DNA of 64,000 nt from JAJPKR01 sp050746125 (GTDB lineage: Bacteria > Acidobacteriota > Terriglobia > Terriglobales > SCQP01): contig JBOGKX010000012.1 of assembly GCA_050746125.1 (NCBI GenBank), positions 1 through 64,000 on the forward strand. The letters are read 5' to 3'. How positions within the stretch are numbered: position 1 is the stretch's first letter; each line of letters opens with the position of its first letter. This document shows positions 16,988 to 25,111 of this stretch, piece by piece. Under the pieces are notes generated by a model. The model saw only the letters and a program-made list of their open reading frames with translations, did no database searches and had not been told where the DNA came from. Made by a program: the position numbers and the translations under genes.

Positions 16988-18652
16988 ATGGGCGTTGGCA
17001 GATCCATGTCGCGGCCGAGGACGGCGTGTTTGCTCTTGGTACTTCGCGGCGAAGAGCAGATTCTGCACCTTGAGCCGCTGCCGTTTACCATGGGGCGGCG
17101 CAGCACGCATCCGCTGGTGATCGCCGATCCGCATGTCTCGCGCGACCACGCCCGCATCGTGGCCGGCGCGGAGGGATTCGCGCTCGAAGATCTGGGCAGC
17201 ACGCAAGGCACGCTCCTGAACGGGCGGCGCGTTCAGTCCGAGGCGTTGGTGCCGGGCGACCGCATCGAGTTCCCCGGCTGCACGGGCGTGCACATCATCT
17301 TCGAGCCGCAAAACGACACCGCCAGCCTTTTCCTCACCCAAATGCGCGCCCTCGAGGAGCAGGGCGGCGACGAGCTGCAAAAGCTGCGCTTGTTCCTGGA
17401 TTTCGGGCAGCGCTTGCGCACCGCCAACGCGCTGGGCGAGATCCTGACGGCCATGCTCGATTCGGCGCTGCGGCTGACCAGCGCCGAGCGCGGCTTCGTG
17501 TTCCTGCGGCAGCCGGGGGAGACAGAGCTGCGTCTGGCCGCCGGACGCACGGCGGGCGGCGACGCGCTGGGCGAGGCCGTTTCGATCTCGCGCAGCATAA
17601 TCGCGGAAGCACTGCGCAGCTCCTCGGCCTTCGTGCTGAGCGACGCGCGCGAGGCGGCGGGTTTGGATTTGGGGCAGAGCATCGCCCACTACGATTTGCG
17701 CACCATCGTCTGTATTCCGCTTCGGCAAACGCACGTGGGGGAGCGGCCCGGGGCGCGAACCGGCGAGGGTCCAGAAGGAGACGATCCGGAACGATTGCTT
17801 GGCGTGCTGTACCTGGATGGGCATGCCGCCAGCCGGTCCCTTTCGCAACTGAGCCAGGAGTTGCTGCATCGGCTGGCGGCCGAAGCCGCGCAGTTGGTGG
17901 ACAACGCGCGCCTGGCGGAGATGCAGGAAGCCGCGCGGCGCATGGAAAAAGAGCTGGCGCTGGCCGCGACCATTCAACAAGGGCTGATGAGCGGAGAGTT
18001 GCCCGACCTGCCCCACCTGCGGGTGCGGGGCTTGAGCCTGCCTTGCCAGCAGATCGGCGGCGATTTCTTCGACGTGGTGGCGGGCGATGGGGAGTGGTCG
18101 GTGATCCTGGCCGACGTCAGCGGCAAGGGCGCGGCGGCGGCGCTGCTGGCCTCCTCGCTGCAAGGCATCGCCCATTCGCAGCTGCTAAACGGCGCGCCGC
18201 TGTCGGTGGTGGCGGCGACGGTGAACCGCTTTTTCTGCACCCGCTCGCTGAACGAGAAATATGCGACCTTCGTAATCGCGCGGCTGCGGGCAGGAGGCGA
18301 GTTCGAATACATCAACTGCGGCCACGTGCCGCCGCTGGTGGCGGGCGGCGGACAATGCCGGCGGCTGGAAGGCGCTAACCTTCCCGTCGGCTTGATTCCC
18401 GGCGCGGAGTTCGAGTCGTGGCGCGCGCGCCTTGCCCCCGGCCAGCGGCTGGTCTTGGTCAGCGACGGGGCCAGCGAAGCCATCGACGCGGACGGCGTCA
18501 TGTTCGGCGATGAGCGCCTGGAGCGGCTGGCGGCCGCCGGCGCCTCGATCGAGGATTTGGCGGCGGCCGTGCGCGAGTTCCGCGCCGGCCTGCCGCTCGA
18601 CGACGACTGCTCGCTAGTCGAGCTGATCTACAAGGGCGAGGGGGCGGGGTGA
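16988..18652 (+). CDS. FHA-GAF-PP2C (SpoIIE/RsbU-type) serine phosphatase
   Basis: A 554-aa signalling phosphatase. The N-terminal FHA domain (about 18-105) has GRRSTHPLVI, SRDHARI and GSTQGTLLNG and would bind phosphothreonine. A GAF domain follows (about 145-310). The PP2C/SpoIIE domain (about 325-550) has the metal ligands in GGDFFDV and ADVSGKG. Such proteins usually dephosphorylate anti-sigma antagonists in partner-switching cascades. No anti-sigma or antagonist gene is nearby. Its stop overlaps the GTG of the HAD gene by four bases. Confidence 0.9.
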   Translation: MGVGRSMSRPRTACLLLVLRGEEQILHLEPLPFTMGRRSTHPLVIADPHVSRDHARIVAGAEGFALEDLGSTQGTLLNGRRVQSEALVPGDRIEFPGCTGVHIIFEPQNDTASLFLTQMRALEEQGGDELQKLRLFLDFGQRLRTANALGEILTAMLDSALRLTSAERGFVFLRQPGETELRLAAGRTAGGDALGEAVSISRSIIAEALRSSSAFVLSDAREAAGLDLGQSIAHYDLRTIVCIPLRQTHVGERPGARTGEGPEGDDPERLLGVLYLDGHAASRSLSQLSQELLHRLAAEAAQLVDNARLAEMQEAARRMEKELALAATIQQGLMSGELPDLPHLRVRGLSLPCQQIGGDFFDVVAGDGEWSVILADVSGKGAAAALLASSLQGIAHSQLLNGAPLSVVAATVNRFFCTRSLNEKYATFVIARLRAGGEFEYINCGHVPPLVAGGGQCRRLEGANLPVGLIPGAEFESWRARLAPGQRLVLVSDGASEAIDADGVMFGDERLERLAAAGASIEDLAAAVREFRAGLPLDDDCSLVELIYKGEGAG

Positions 18653-19506
18653 TCCGCCTGGTGGCGGTGGACGTGGACGGTACGCTGCTCGATTCGCGAC
18701 AGCGGGTGAGCGAGCGCAATGCGCGGGCGCTGCGGGCGGCGGCCGGCCAGGCGCTCATCGCGCTGGCCACGGGGCGACGCTACCGGTTCGCGCGACCCAT
18801 CGCCGACACTCTCGAGATCGATTGCTACATGATCGCCAGCAACGGAGCCTTGGTGCGGCGGCGCGACGGCGAGGTGCGCCACCGCCATTATTTACCGAAG
18901 AAGCGCGCCGAGGAGGTCATGGCCACGCTCGCCGCCTACGAGGCGCAACTGGTCGTGACCTTTGAGCGCGTAGGGCCGGGAGAACTGGTCATGAAAGCGC
19001 TGCCGGGCGGAGATAGCGGCGGCGCGGCGGACGGGCCGCGACGGGCGTTCGCCGGCTGGCTGGAGCGGAACCGGCAGGCGCTGCGCTTCGAGCCGCGCCT
19101 AGCGGCTTGCCTGACCGAGGATCCGGTGCAGTTGATGTATGGCGGCACGCCGGCGCAGATCGCCGCCATGGGCGCGGTCTTGGCCGCGCAGCCGGTTTTC
19201 GCGCACGTGACCTGCATGCGCACGATATATCCGGCGCGCGAGCTGGGCATCTTGGACGTCCTCGACCAGGGCGTGAGCAAGGGGGCGGCGCTGGCGAAGC
19301 TGGCGGCGGAGTTGGGCATTGCGCCGGCGCAGGTCCTGGCCATCGGCGACAATTACAACGACCTGGAGATGCTGGAATTCGCCGGGACGGCGGCGGTGAT
19401 GGGCAACGCCCATGAAGAGATGCGGCGGCCGGGCTGGATGCTGGTCGCCGATCACGACCACGACGGCGTGGCCGAGGCGCTGGAGCGCGCCGGGCTGGCG
19501 CCCTAG
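18649..19506 (+). CDS. Cof-type HAD-superfamily hydrolase (IIB)
   Basis: A 285-aa cytosolic phosphatase, probably for sugar phosphates, nucleotides or flavin precursors. HAD motif I is DVDGTLLDS with D8 and D10. Motif II is in LATGRRY, the C2B cap occupies about 85-200, motif III has the Lys in GVSKGAAL and motif IV is GDNYNDLEML. The GTG start overlaps the phosphatase stop (GTGA), so the pair is translationally coupled. The substrate cannot be predicted. Its stop is nested with that of citrate synthase in CTAG (19503-19506). Confidence 0.88.
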   Translation: MIRLVAVDVDGTLLDSRQRVSERNARALRAAAGQALIALATGRRYRFARPIADTLEIDCYMIASNGALVRRRDGEVRHRHYLPKKRAEEVMATLAAYEAQLVVTFERVGPGELVMKALPGGDSGGAADGPRRAFAGWLERNRQALRFEPRLAACLTEDPVQLMYGGTPAQIAAMGAVLAAQPVFAHVTCMRTIYPARELGILDVLDQGVSKGAALAKLAAELGIAPAQVLAIGDNYNDLEMLEFAGTAAVMGNAHEEMRRPGWMLVADHDHDGVAEALERAGLAP

Positions 19507-20630
19507 CCGCGCTGGGCGAGGGGGATGTAGGGCTGCGGCACGTTGGGGCCGACGTACTCGGCACGCGGGCGGATGAGGCGATTGTCGGCGTACTGCTCGA
19601 GCACGTGGGCGGTCCAGCCGCTCATCCGCGAGGCGGCGAAGATCGGGGTGTAAAGATCGATTGGAATGCCGAGGTCGTAGTAGAGCGAAGCGGAGTAGAA
19701 GTCCACGTTGGCGTTGAGGTGCTTCTCGGAGTTCATGAACTCCTCGATGCGGCGTGACATCTGGTAGAGCCGATCGTGGCCGGTCTTTTCGCCCAGTTCG
19801 CGCGACATTTGGCGCAAGTGCGTCGCGCGCGGGTCCTCGGTGTGATAGACGCGGTGCCCGAAGCCCGGAACCTTCTTCTTGTCCGCTACCATCTGGCGGA
19901 TCGCCGCCAGGGGATCGCCCTCGCCGATTTTCAGCAGCAGGCGGATCACCGCCTCGTTGGCCCCGCCGTGCAGCGGTCCCTTGAGCGCGCCCAGGGCGCT
20001 AGTGATGGCGGAGTAGATGTCGCTGAGCGTGGCGGCGGTAACGCGCGCGGCGAAGGTCGAGGCGTTGAACTCGTGATCGGCGTGCAAGATGAGGGCGATG
20101 TCGAAGGCGCGGGCGGCCGTGTCGCTGGGCCGCTGGCCGGTCAGCATGTAGAGGAAGTTGGCGGCGAGGCCGAGGTCGCGGGCGGGCGGGATCGGTTCTT
20201 GCTTGCGGCGCAGGCGCTCGAAGGCGGCGACCAACGTGGGCGTGCGCGCCAGCAGGCGCAGCGCCTTGCGCCGGTTGGCTTCGGGCGACATGTCCTGGGC
20301 TTCGGCATCGTAGAGGGCGGCGGCGGAGGTGATCGTGCGCAGCACGTCCATGGGGGCTGCTTCCGCCGGCAGCGAGCGCAGCAAGGCCGCGAGCGGCGCG
20401 GGCACGGCGGCTTCGGCCCGCAGGCTCTCCTCCAGCGCCCGTAGTTGCGCGGCGTCGGGCAGGTGGCCGTGCCAAAGCAGATAGGCGGTCTCGGCGAAGG
20501 TGGAGCGCTCGGCCAGGTCGTGAATATCGTAGCCGCGGTAGGCCAACACGCCTTGGTTGCCGTCAATGAAGCAGATCGACGAAGGGGAGGCGACGACATC
20601 CTCCAGGCCACGCGGCGCTACGGTAGGCAT
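19503..20630 (-). CDS. Citrate synthase (short, Bacillus-type)
   Basis: Condenses acetyl-CoA and oxaloacetate at the entry to the TCA cycle; 375 aa. The catalytic triad is visible as His in LHGGANEAV, His in GFGHRVYHTEDPRA and Asp in NVDFYSASLYYDLG. This short hexamer-independent class also includes 2-methylcitrate synthases, which motif reading alone cannot exclude; no prp genes are adjacent. The ATG at 20630 has CAGGAGAAC upstream. A longer upstream frame (to 20714) lacks support. Confidence 0.9.
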   Translation of the reverse strand: MPTVAPRGLEDVVASPSSICFIDGNQGVLAYRGYDIHDLAERSTFAETAYLLWHGHLPDAAQLRALEESLRAEAAVPAPLAALLRSLPAEAAPMDVLRTITSAAALYDAEAQDMSPEANRRKALRLLARTPTLVAAFERLRRKQEPIPPARDLGLAANFLYMLTGQRPSDTAARAFDIALILHADHEFNASTFAARVTAATLSDIYSAITSALGALKGPLHGGANEAVIRLLLKIGEGDPLAAIRQMVADKKKVPGFGHRVYHTEDPRATHLRQMSRELGEKTGHDRLYQMSRRIEEFMNSEKHLNANVDFYSASLYYDLGIPIDLYTPIFAASRMSGWTAHVLEQYADNRLIRPRAEYVGPNVPQPYIPLAQRG

Positions 20631-20890
20631 CAAGTTCTCCTGAGTCCGAGCAAACCTCTCTTTATAACCTAATTGTAGCCGAGCGCGCAAAGGGTCTCGG
20701 CGGGGGCGCGCCACCTATCGGTTCGCACGGATCACGACGCGAGATTTCCCGCCGGTTGTGGCCGGACGGGATGCGGGAGCGACGCGCCAGGCGCTTGCCA
20801 CCAGGTTGCCGGCCTCCGCCGCAGCCACCGGCCAGAGCGGCTGCCTTCCGAGTCCCGCCCGCTTCGCGGGCTTGGGCTACCATGTCCAGC
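20631..20890. other. Divergent intergenic region, citrate synthase / SAM hydrolase
   Basis: This 260-base region contains the citrate synthase promoter on the left. Near the right end it has a GC hairpin (GCCCGC-TTC-GCGGGC, 20857-20871) without a U-tract, and a TACCAT box at 20878-20883. An open plus-strand frame from 20756 is an upstream extension of the SAM hydrolase and looks non-coding (Arg/Pro-rich). Nothing else is recognised. Confidence 0.4.
20662..20677 (-). promoter_or_regulatory. Promoter region of citrate synthase
   Basis: On the minus strand TACAAT (20677-20672) and TTATAA (20667-20662) lie 32-47 bases before the ATG. They are followed by a proper Shine-Dalgarno, so this gene has a conventional leader. 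No good -35 box is apparent. Confidence 0.35.
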
Positions 20891-21697
20891 ATGGCGATCG
20901 TGACCTTGACGACGGACTTCGGCTACTCCGACGGCTACGTGGGCGCGCTGAAGGGGGCGGTGCTGGCGATCGAAGGCGGGGCGCACCTCGTGGACCTGTG
21001 CCACGGGGTGGTGCCCTACGACCTGCTGGACGGAGCCTATACGCTGGCGCAAGCCTATCCCTACTTTCCTCCCGGCACCATCCACGTGGTCGTGATCGAC
21101 CCCGGCGTTGGCACGGGCCGGCGGCCCATCGTCGCCAGCGCCGGGCGGCACTATTTCGTGGCGCCCGACAACGGCGTGCTCTCGCTCGTTTACGCGCGCG
21201 AGACCGAGTGCACCGTCTATCACGCCACCGCCCGCCATTATTTCGCGGCGCAAGTCTCCCAGACCTTCCAGGGCCGCGATGTCTTCGCGCCCTTGGCCGG
21301 CTGGCTGGCCAAGGGGATTGAAGCGGAGAAGTTCGGCGATCCGATTACCGATTACGTGCGCTTCGCGCTGCCCAAACCGCGCGCCGAGGCCGACGGCCTG
21401 CACGGCGTGGTGCTCAAGGCGGATCGCTTCGGCAACATCGTCACCAATATCACGCCGCAGGACGCGCCGCCGCTGGCCTCGGGCGACGGCGCCACCGCGC
21501 CGCCCTCCTTCGAGTTGCGGGTGGGACAAGCCAAAGTTGCGACGCTGCGGCCTAATTACGAAGAGGCGCCGCCCGGTCAGCTCTTCGCGGTATGGGGCTC
21601 GACCGGCTATCTGGAGATCTCGGCCAATCGCGCTTCCGCGCTGCGGCTGGCGGCCGTGGAACGCGGCGCCGAGGTGATCTTGGCCCTGGGGCACTAA
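20891..21697 (+). CDS. SAM hydroxide adenosyltransferase (SAM hydrolase, DUF62)
   Basis: A 268-aa relative of fluorinase that splits S-adenosylmethionine with water to adenosine and methionine. Family motifs are TTDFGYSDGYVGALKG at the N-terminus, PPGTIHVVVIDPGVGT, VAPDNGVLS and FQGRDVFAP. The physiological reason for this reaction is unclear in most bacteria. The ATG at 20891 is chosen over that at 20882 because TACCAT (20878-20883) lies seven bases upstream, giving a leaderless message. Confidence 0.88.
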   Translation: MAIVTLTTDFGYSDGYVGALKGAVLAIEGGAHLVDLCHGVVPYDLLDGAYTLAQAYPYFPPGTIHVVVIDPGVGTGRRPIVASAGRHYFVAPDNGVLSLVYARETECTVYHATARHYFAAQVSQTFQGRDVFAPLAGWLAKGIEAEKFGDPITDYVRFALPKPRAEADGLHGVVLKADRFGNIVTNITPQDAPPLASGDGATAPPSFELRVGQAKVATLRPNYEEAPPGQLFAVWGSTGYLEISANRASALRLAAVERGAEVILALGH

Positions 21698-21772
21698 AGC
21701 CCCGGCCGGATGGGGCTCGCGAGCAGCAGGGCGTTTTGTCTTCGCTTCGCGTTCTGGCGCGGTGGGGTGCCT

Positions 21773-21778
21773 TACAAT
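21773..21778 (+). promoter_or_regulatory. -10 box of the zinc-ribbon gene
   Basis: TACAAT lies 29 bases before the ATG at 21808. The leader contains a T6 run and then GAGGA (21800-21804), a conventional ribosome-binding site. Confidence 0.4.
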
Positions 21779-21807
21779 CGAATGGGACTCCCCTTTTTTG
21801 AGGAACC

Positions 21808-21984
21808 ATGGGAAAAGTTGCTAAAACCGCGGACCGCGCCAAGGCCGGCGAATCCACCGAGCAGGCCTGCCCCAAGTGCGGCAAGCCGGTGCGCATCGTG
21901 AAACGCGTTCGCAATCGCGAACTAAACGTCGCCGGCGGGATGTACATCTCTTGCTCGGCCTGCGAATACGCCGAAAAGCTGTGA
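21808..21984 (+). CDS. Small zinc-ribbon protein (58 aa)
   Basis: A short basic protein with a treble-clef or zinc-ribbon pattern: C21-x2-C24 (CPKCGKP) and C49-x2-C52 (CSAC) separated by 24 residues rich in Arg and Lys. The N-terminus is a basic tail. GAGGA sits four bases before the ATG, and the cysteine spacing argues that the frame is real. It could bind nucleic acid or assist another protein. I do not recognise a named family. It is flanked by the SAM hydrolase and the APC permease, 110 and 128 bases away. Confidence 0.72.
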   Translation: MGKVAKTADRAKAGESTEQACPKCGKPVRIVKRVRNRELNVAGGMYISCSACEYAEKL

Positions 21985-22112
21985 GTTAAGCCGGCAATCC
22001 ACCGGCAAGCCGGCTGCGGCGGCCTGGCCTCCGGGCGGCGGCGAGGGGGAGCACTACGCCCGCGCCGCCCGGTCCGCCGCGCTCGGCTTAAACTTGTCCA
22101 TTCCTCCCCGTC

Positions 22113-24389
22113 ATGGCCAGCGATCAACTCAAGCGTCCCGCCCAGCAGGTCTTCGTCGCCACCACGGTGATGCTGACCTTCATCTCTTTCTGGCGGGCGG
22201 CGGCGGTAGTGCTCTCGGATCTGGCCTCCTCCGCCTACTACGTACCGGGCATCGCCGAACAGGCGATCGGCAAGAGCGCGCCATGGTTCATTTTGGCGGT
22301 GATGGTCTTCAGCTATGGCGTGCGGGCTCTCTATATCGAGAGCAGCACGATGTTCGTGCGCGGCGGCGTCTATCGCGTGGTCAAGGAGGCGATCGGCGGC
22401 ACGCTGGCCAAAGTGGCGGTCTCGGCGCTGATGTTCGATTTTTTGCTGACCGGGCCGATCAGCGCGGTCGCGGCCGGGCAATACGTGGCCGGCTTCACGA
22501 TGGATCTGAGCGCGCGCTTGGGACATCCTTGGCACTTTTCCGCCAACGGCTTTTCGGTGGTCTTCGCGTTGCTGGTAACCGCCTATTTCTGGTGGAAAAA
22601 CGTTCAAGGAATCCACGAAAGCAGCGAAAAGGCGCTGCGGATCATGCAGATCACCACCGTCATGGTGGTGATCCTGATCGGCTGGTCGCTCTGGACCATT
22701 TACAAGATCGGCGTTCATCTTCCCCCCACGCCCACCCCTGCGCATATGACGTTCACCGCCGTCTCGCTGGGCTGGCTTCAGCACACCGGGGTGAGCAACT
22801 TCGTCGTGTTGGCGCTACTGATCGGCTTCGGCCATTCGGTGCTGGCCATGAGCGGCGAAGAGACGCTGGCCCAGGTCTATCGCGAGATCGAGAGCCCCAA
22901 GGTCAAGAACCTCGAAAAGACGGCGATGATCATCTTCGTCTATACACTGGTGTTCACTTCGCTGGCGGGCTTTTTCGGAGTGATGATCATTCCCGACGCG
23001 GTGCGGCACCAGCACTTGCTCGGCAATCTGCTGGGCGTGCTGGCGATGTACTTGACCGGCCCCTATGCCGCCCGGCTGGCCTTTCAGGCGCTCGTGGTCG
23101 TGGTCGGCGTGCTGATTCTCTCCGGGGCGGTCAACACCGCCATCATCGGCTCGAACGGGGTGCTCAATCGCGTCAGCGAAGACGGGGTGCTGGCGGAATG
23201 GTTCCGGCGGCCGCACGGGCGCTATGGCACCAGCTACCGCATCATCAACTCCATCGTGATCCTGCAGATGGTGATCATCCTCATTACGCGCGGCAACGTG
23301 GATCTGCTTGGCGAGGGCTACGCTTTCGGCCTGATCTGGAGTTTCACGTTCCTGGCGATCTCGGTGCTGGTGCTGCGCTTCACCGCCCCCGAGGGGCGTG
23401 AGTGGCGCATTCCCTTGAACTTCACCGTCGGCAAAACGGAGATTCCGCTGGGCGCGGCGCTGATCGCCTTGGTGCTTTTCTCGGTGGCGGTGATGAATCT
23501 TTTCACGAAGCAGATCGCCACCATCGCCGGCGGCTTGTTCACGGCGGCGTTCTTCGTGCTGTTCGTGGTTTCCGAGCACATCAGCCGGCGGCGGGCACAG
23601 CGGCAGCCGACGGAGGAGCACCGCGACCAATTCCGCGTCAGCGCCCAGCCCGACGTCGCGGTCAACGATCTGCAAGTGCGGCCCGGCAACGTGCTGGTCG
23701 CGGTGCGCGATCCGAGCGCGCTCTATCATTTGCGCTACATCCTGGAACGCACCGATACCACGCGCCAAGACGTCGTGGTGATGACCGCGCAGCTCTATCG
23801 GGGCTCGTTCGTGGCGCCGATCGTGGCTGACGAGAAGAAGGTCTTCAGCGACTACGAACAGGAATTGTTCACGCGGGTGGTGGCGGTGGCGGAGAAGGCG
23901 GGCAAGACGGTTTCGCTGCTGGTGGTGCCCGGCACCGACGTCTTCCAGAGCATCGTCGTCACCGCGCAGCGGCTGGAGAGCTCGACGATCGTGGCCGGCC
24001 TGTCGCGCCACCTCAGCGCCGAGGAGCAGGGCAAGTTCACCGGCGATGCCTGGGAAAAACTCCCCGAACCGCGCCCGCGGCTGACGCTGGAGATCGTGGG
24101 GCCCGATGGCTTGGTGAGCATCTTCCATCTTGGGCCGCACACGCCGCGGCTGCGCGCCGAAGACTTGGAGCTGCTGCACAATTTGTGGCTGGAGCTGACC
24201 ACCGAGCCGGAGTATCGCGGCTTGCACCACTACGACGTCATCGCCTTGGCGCTCAAGGAACTACAGCAGGATTTGCACGGCAATCGGCGCCCCGAACTGA
24301 TGCAGGAGTTGGAAAAGCAGGCGCGCCTTTCGCACCGCGATAAACAAGGCGAAGGGCCGCCCGGGCAGCGGCCTGCGACCAGCGGCTGA
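22113..24389 (+). CDS. APC-superfamily amino-acid permease with cytoplasmic C-terminal domain
   Basis: A 758-aa transporter. The N-terminal ~490 residues form about 12 membrane helices of the amino acid-polyamine-organocation type, with the unwound TM1 region around residues 10-45 and a conserved GEETLAQVYREI loop after TM6. The remaining ~260 residues are soluble. They begin near VRPGNVLVAVRDPSALYHL and contain a VVVPGTDVFQSIVVTAQRLESSTIVAG pattern reminiscent of a UspA-like fold, then a helical tail. The substrate is unknown. The ATG follows a TAAACT box (22089-22094) by 18 bases. Confidence 0.85.
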   Translation: MASDQLKRPAQQVFVATTVMLTFISFWRAAAVVLSDLASSAYYVPGIAEQAIGKSAPWFILAVMVFSYGVRALYIESSTMFVRGGVYRVVKEAIGGTLAKVAVSALMFDFLLTGPISAVAAGQYVAGFTMDLSARLGHPWHFSANGFSVVFALLVTAYFWWKNVQGIHESSEKALRIMQITTVMVVILIGWSLWTIYKIGVHLPPTPTPAHMTFTAVSLGWLQHTGVSNFVVLALLIGFGHSVLAMSGEETLAQVYREIESPKVKNLEKTAMIIFVYTLVFTSLAGFFGVMIIPDAVRHQHLLGNLLGVLAMYLTGPYAARLAFQALVVVVGVLILSGAVNTAIIGSNGVLNRVSEDGVLAEWFRRPHGRYGTSYRIINSIVILQMVIILITRGNVDLLGEGYAFGLIWSFTFLAISVLVLRFTAPEGREWRIPLNFTVGKTEIPLGAALIALVLFSVAVMNLFTKQIATIAGGLFTAAFFVLFVVSEHISRRRAQRQPTEEHRDQFRVSAQPDVAVNDLQVRPGNVLVAVRDPSALYHLRYILERTDTTRQDVVVMTAQLYRGSFVAPIVADEKKVFSDYEQELFTRVVAVAEKAGKTVSLLVVPGTDVFQSIVVTAQRLESSTIVAGLSRHLSAEEQGKFTGDAWEKLPEPRPRLTLEIVGPDGLVSIFHLGPHTPRLRAEDLELLHNLWLELTTEPEYRGLHHYDVIALALKELQQDLHGNRRPELMQELEKQARLSHRDKQGEGPPGQRPATSG

Positions 24390-24421
24390 GCGACGGCGGG
24401 CGCTGCGTCCGCCCGGCGCGG

Positions 24422-25024
24422 TTATTGGGCCCAGGCCGCGGGCAGCCCGGCTTGCCGCAGCTGCTCGGTCAGATCGCTGATGGCTTGCTGGTCGGCGGCG
24501 ACTTTGGCCTTAAGGGCGGTGATCTGTTGGGCTTGCGTGTCGAGGTCGGAGCGCGAGAATTGCTGCTGCAGGGCCTTGTTGGGGTCGCTAAAGTACTGCT
24601 GCTGCGCCAAGTTGTATTCCCGCTGCGAAACGTCGAGTTTTTGCTGGTCCAGCGTGAGCTGCTGGCGGGCGTCGGCGAATTTCTTCTGCCAGGCGGCTTG
24701 CAACTGGGCATCGTCGCTTGAGCTGGAGGACGACGCGGCGGAGGTGGCGATCGAGGCCGCATTCGCGGCGGGCATCGTGGGCGGCGGCGCGCCGGGCGAG
24801 GACACCGTGCCTTGCGGCGGGATGGTGCGATTCGTATAGACGCGCACGGCGGCGGCGCGGGCGCGTTCCGCTCGCAACTCGCGCGCCAACTGACCGAGGG
24901 AATTGTCGGCGGTAACGCGGGGCGCTGCCGCTGGCGGCGTTGTGGGCGCCTGGGCGCCGGCAAGCAACCGTGGGGCGCCGGCACAAGCCAGCGCGAGCGC
25001 GAAAATGGCAAGGGGACGTAGCAT
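24422..25024 (-). CDS. Exported coiled-coil protein of unknown function
   Basis: A 200-aa secreted protein. The signal peptide (about 1-23, ending LAGAQA) is followed by a Pro/Ala/Ser low-complexity region (to about 105). A Gln-rich coiled coil then runs to the end (about 108-195, with KKFADARQQLTLDQQKLDVSQ-like heptads). GGGAGG precedes the ATG. It is the last gene of a minus-strand series after the histidine kinase, with an 87-base gap. It probably resides in the periplasm. No enzymatic motif is present. Confidence 0.72.
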   Translation of the reverse strand: MLRPLAIFALALACAGAPRLLAGAQAPTTPPAAAPRVTADNSLGQLARELRAERARAAAVRVYTNRTIPPQGTVSSPGAPPPTMPAANAASIATSAASSSSSSDDAQLQAAWQKKFADARQQLTLDQQKLDVSQREYNLAQQQYFSDPNKALQQQFSRSDLDTQAQQITALKAKVAADQQAISDLTEQLRQAGLPAAWAQ

Positions 25025-25111
25025 CGGGGCCCTCCCGCAGCAGTCTGGCGCCCAGTTTACACGACTAAGCGGCGCGCGCGAGGACAGTTCCGGGCCAGCG
25101 TAAGTACAGCT

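Noticed and set aside
20857..20871. GCCCGC-TTC-GCGGGC as a terminator
   Set aside because: There is no U-tract on either strand and no gene ends there; it may be a structural element only.
21698..21717. AGCCCC/GGGGCT hairpin after the SAM hydrolase as a terminator
   Set aside because: The stem is plausible, but GC-rich sequence and not a T-run follows.
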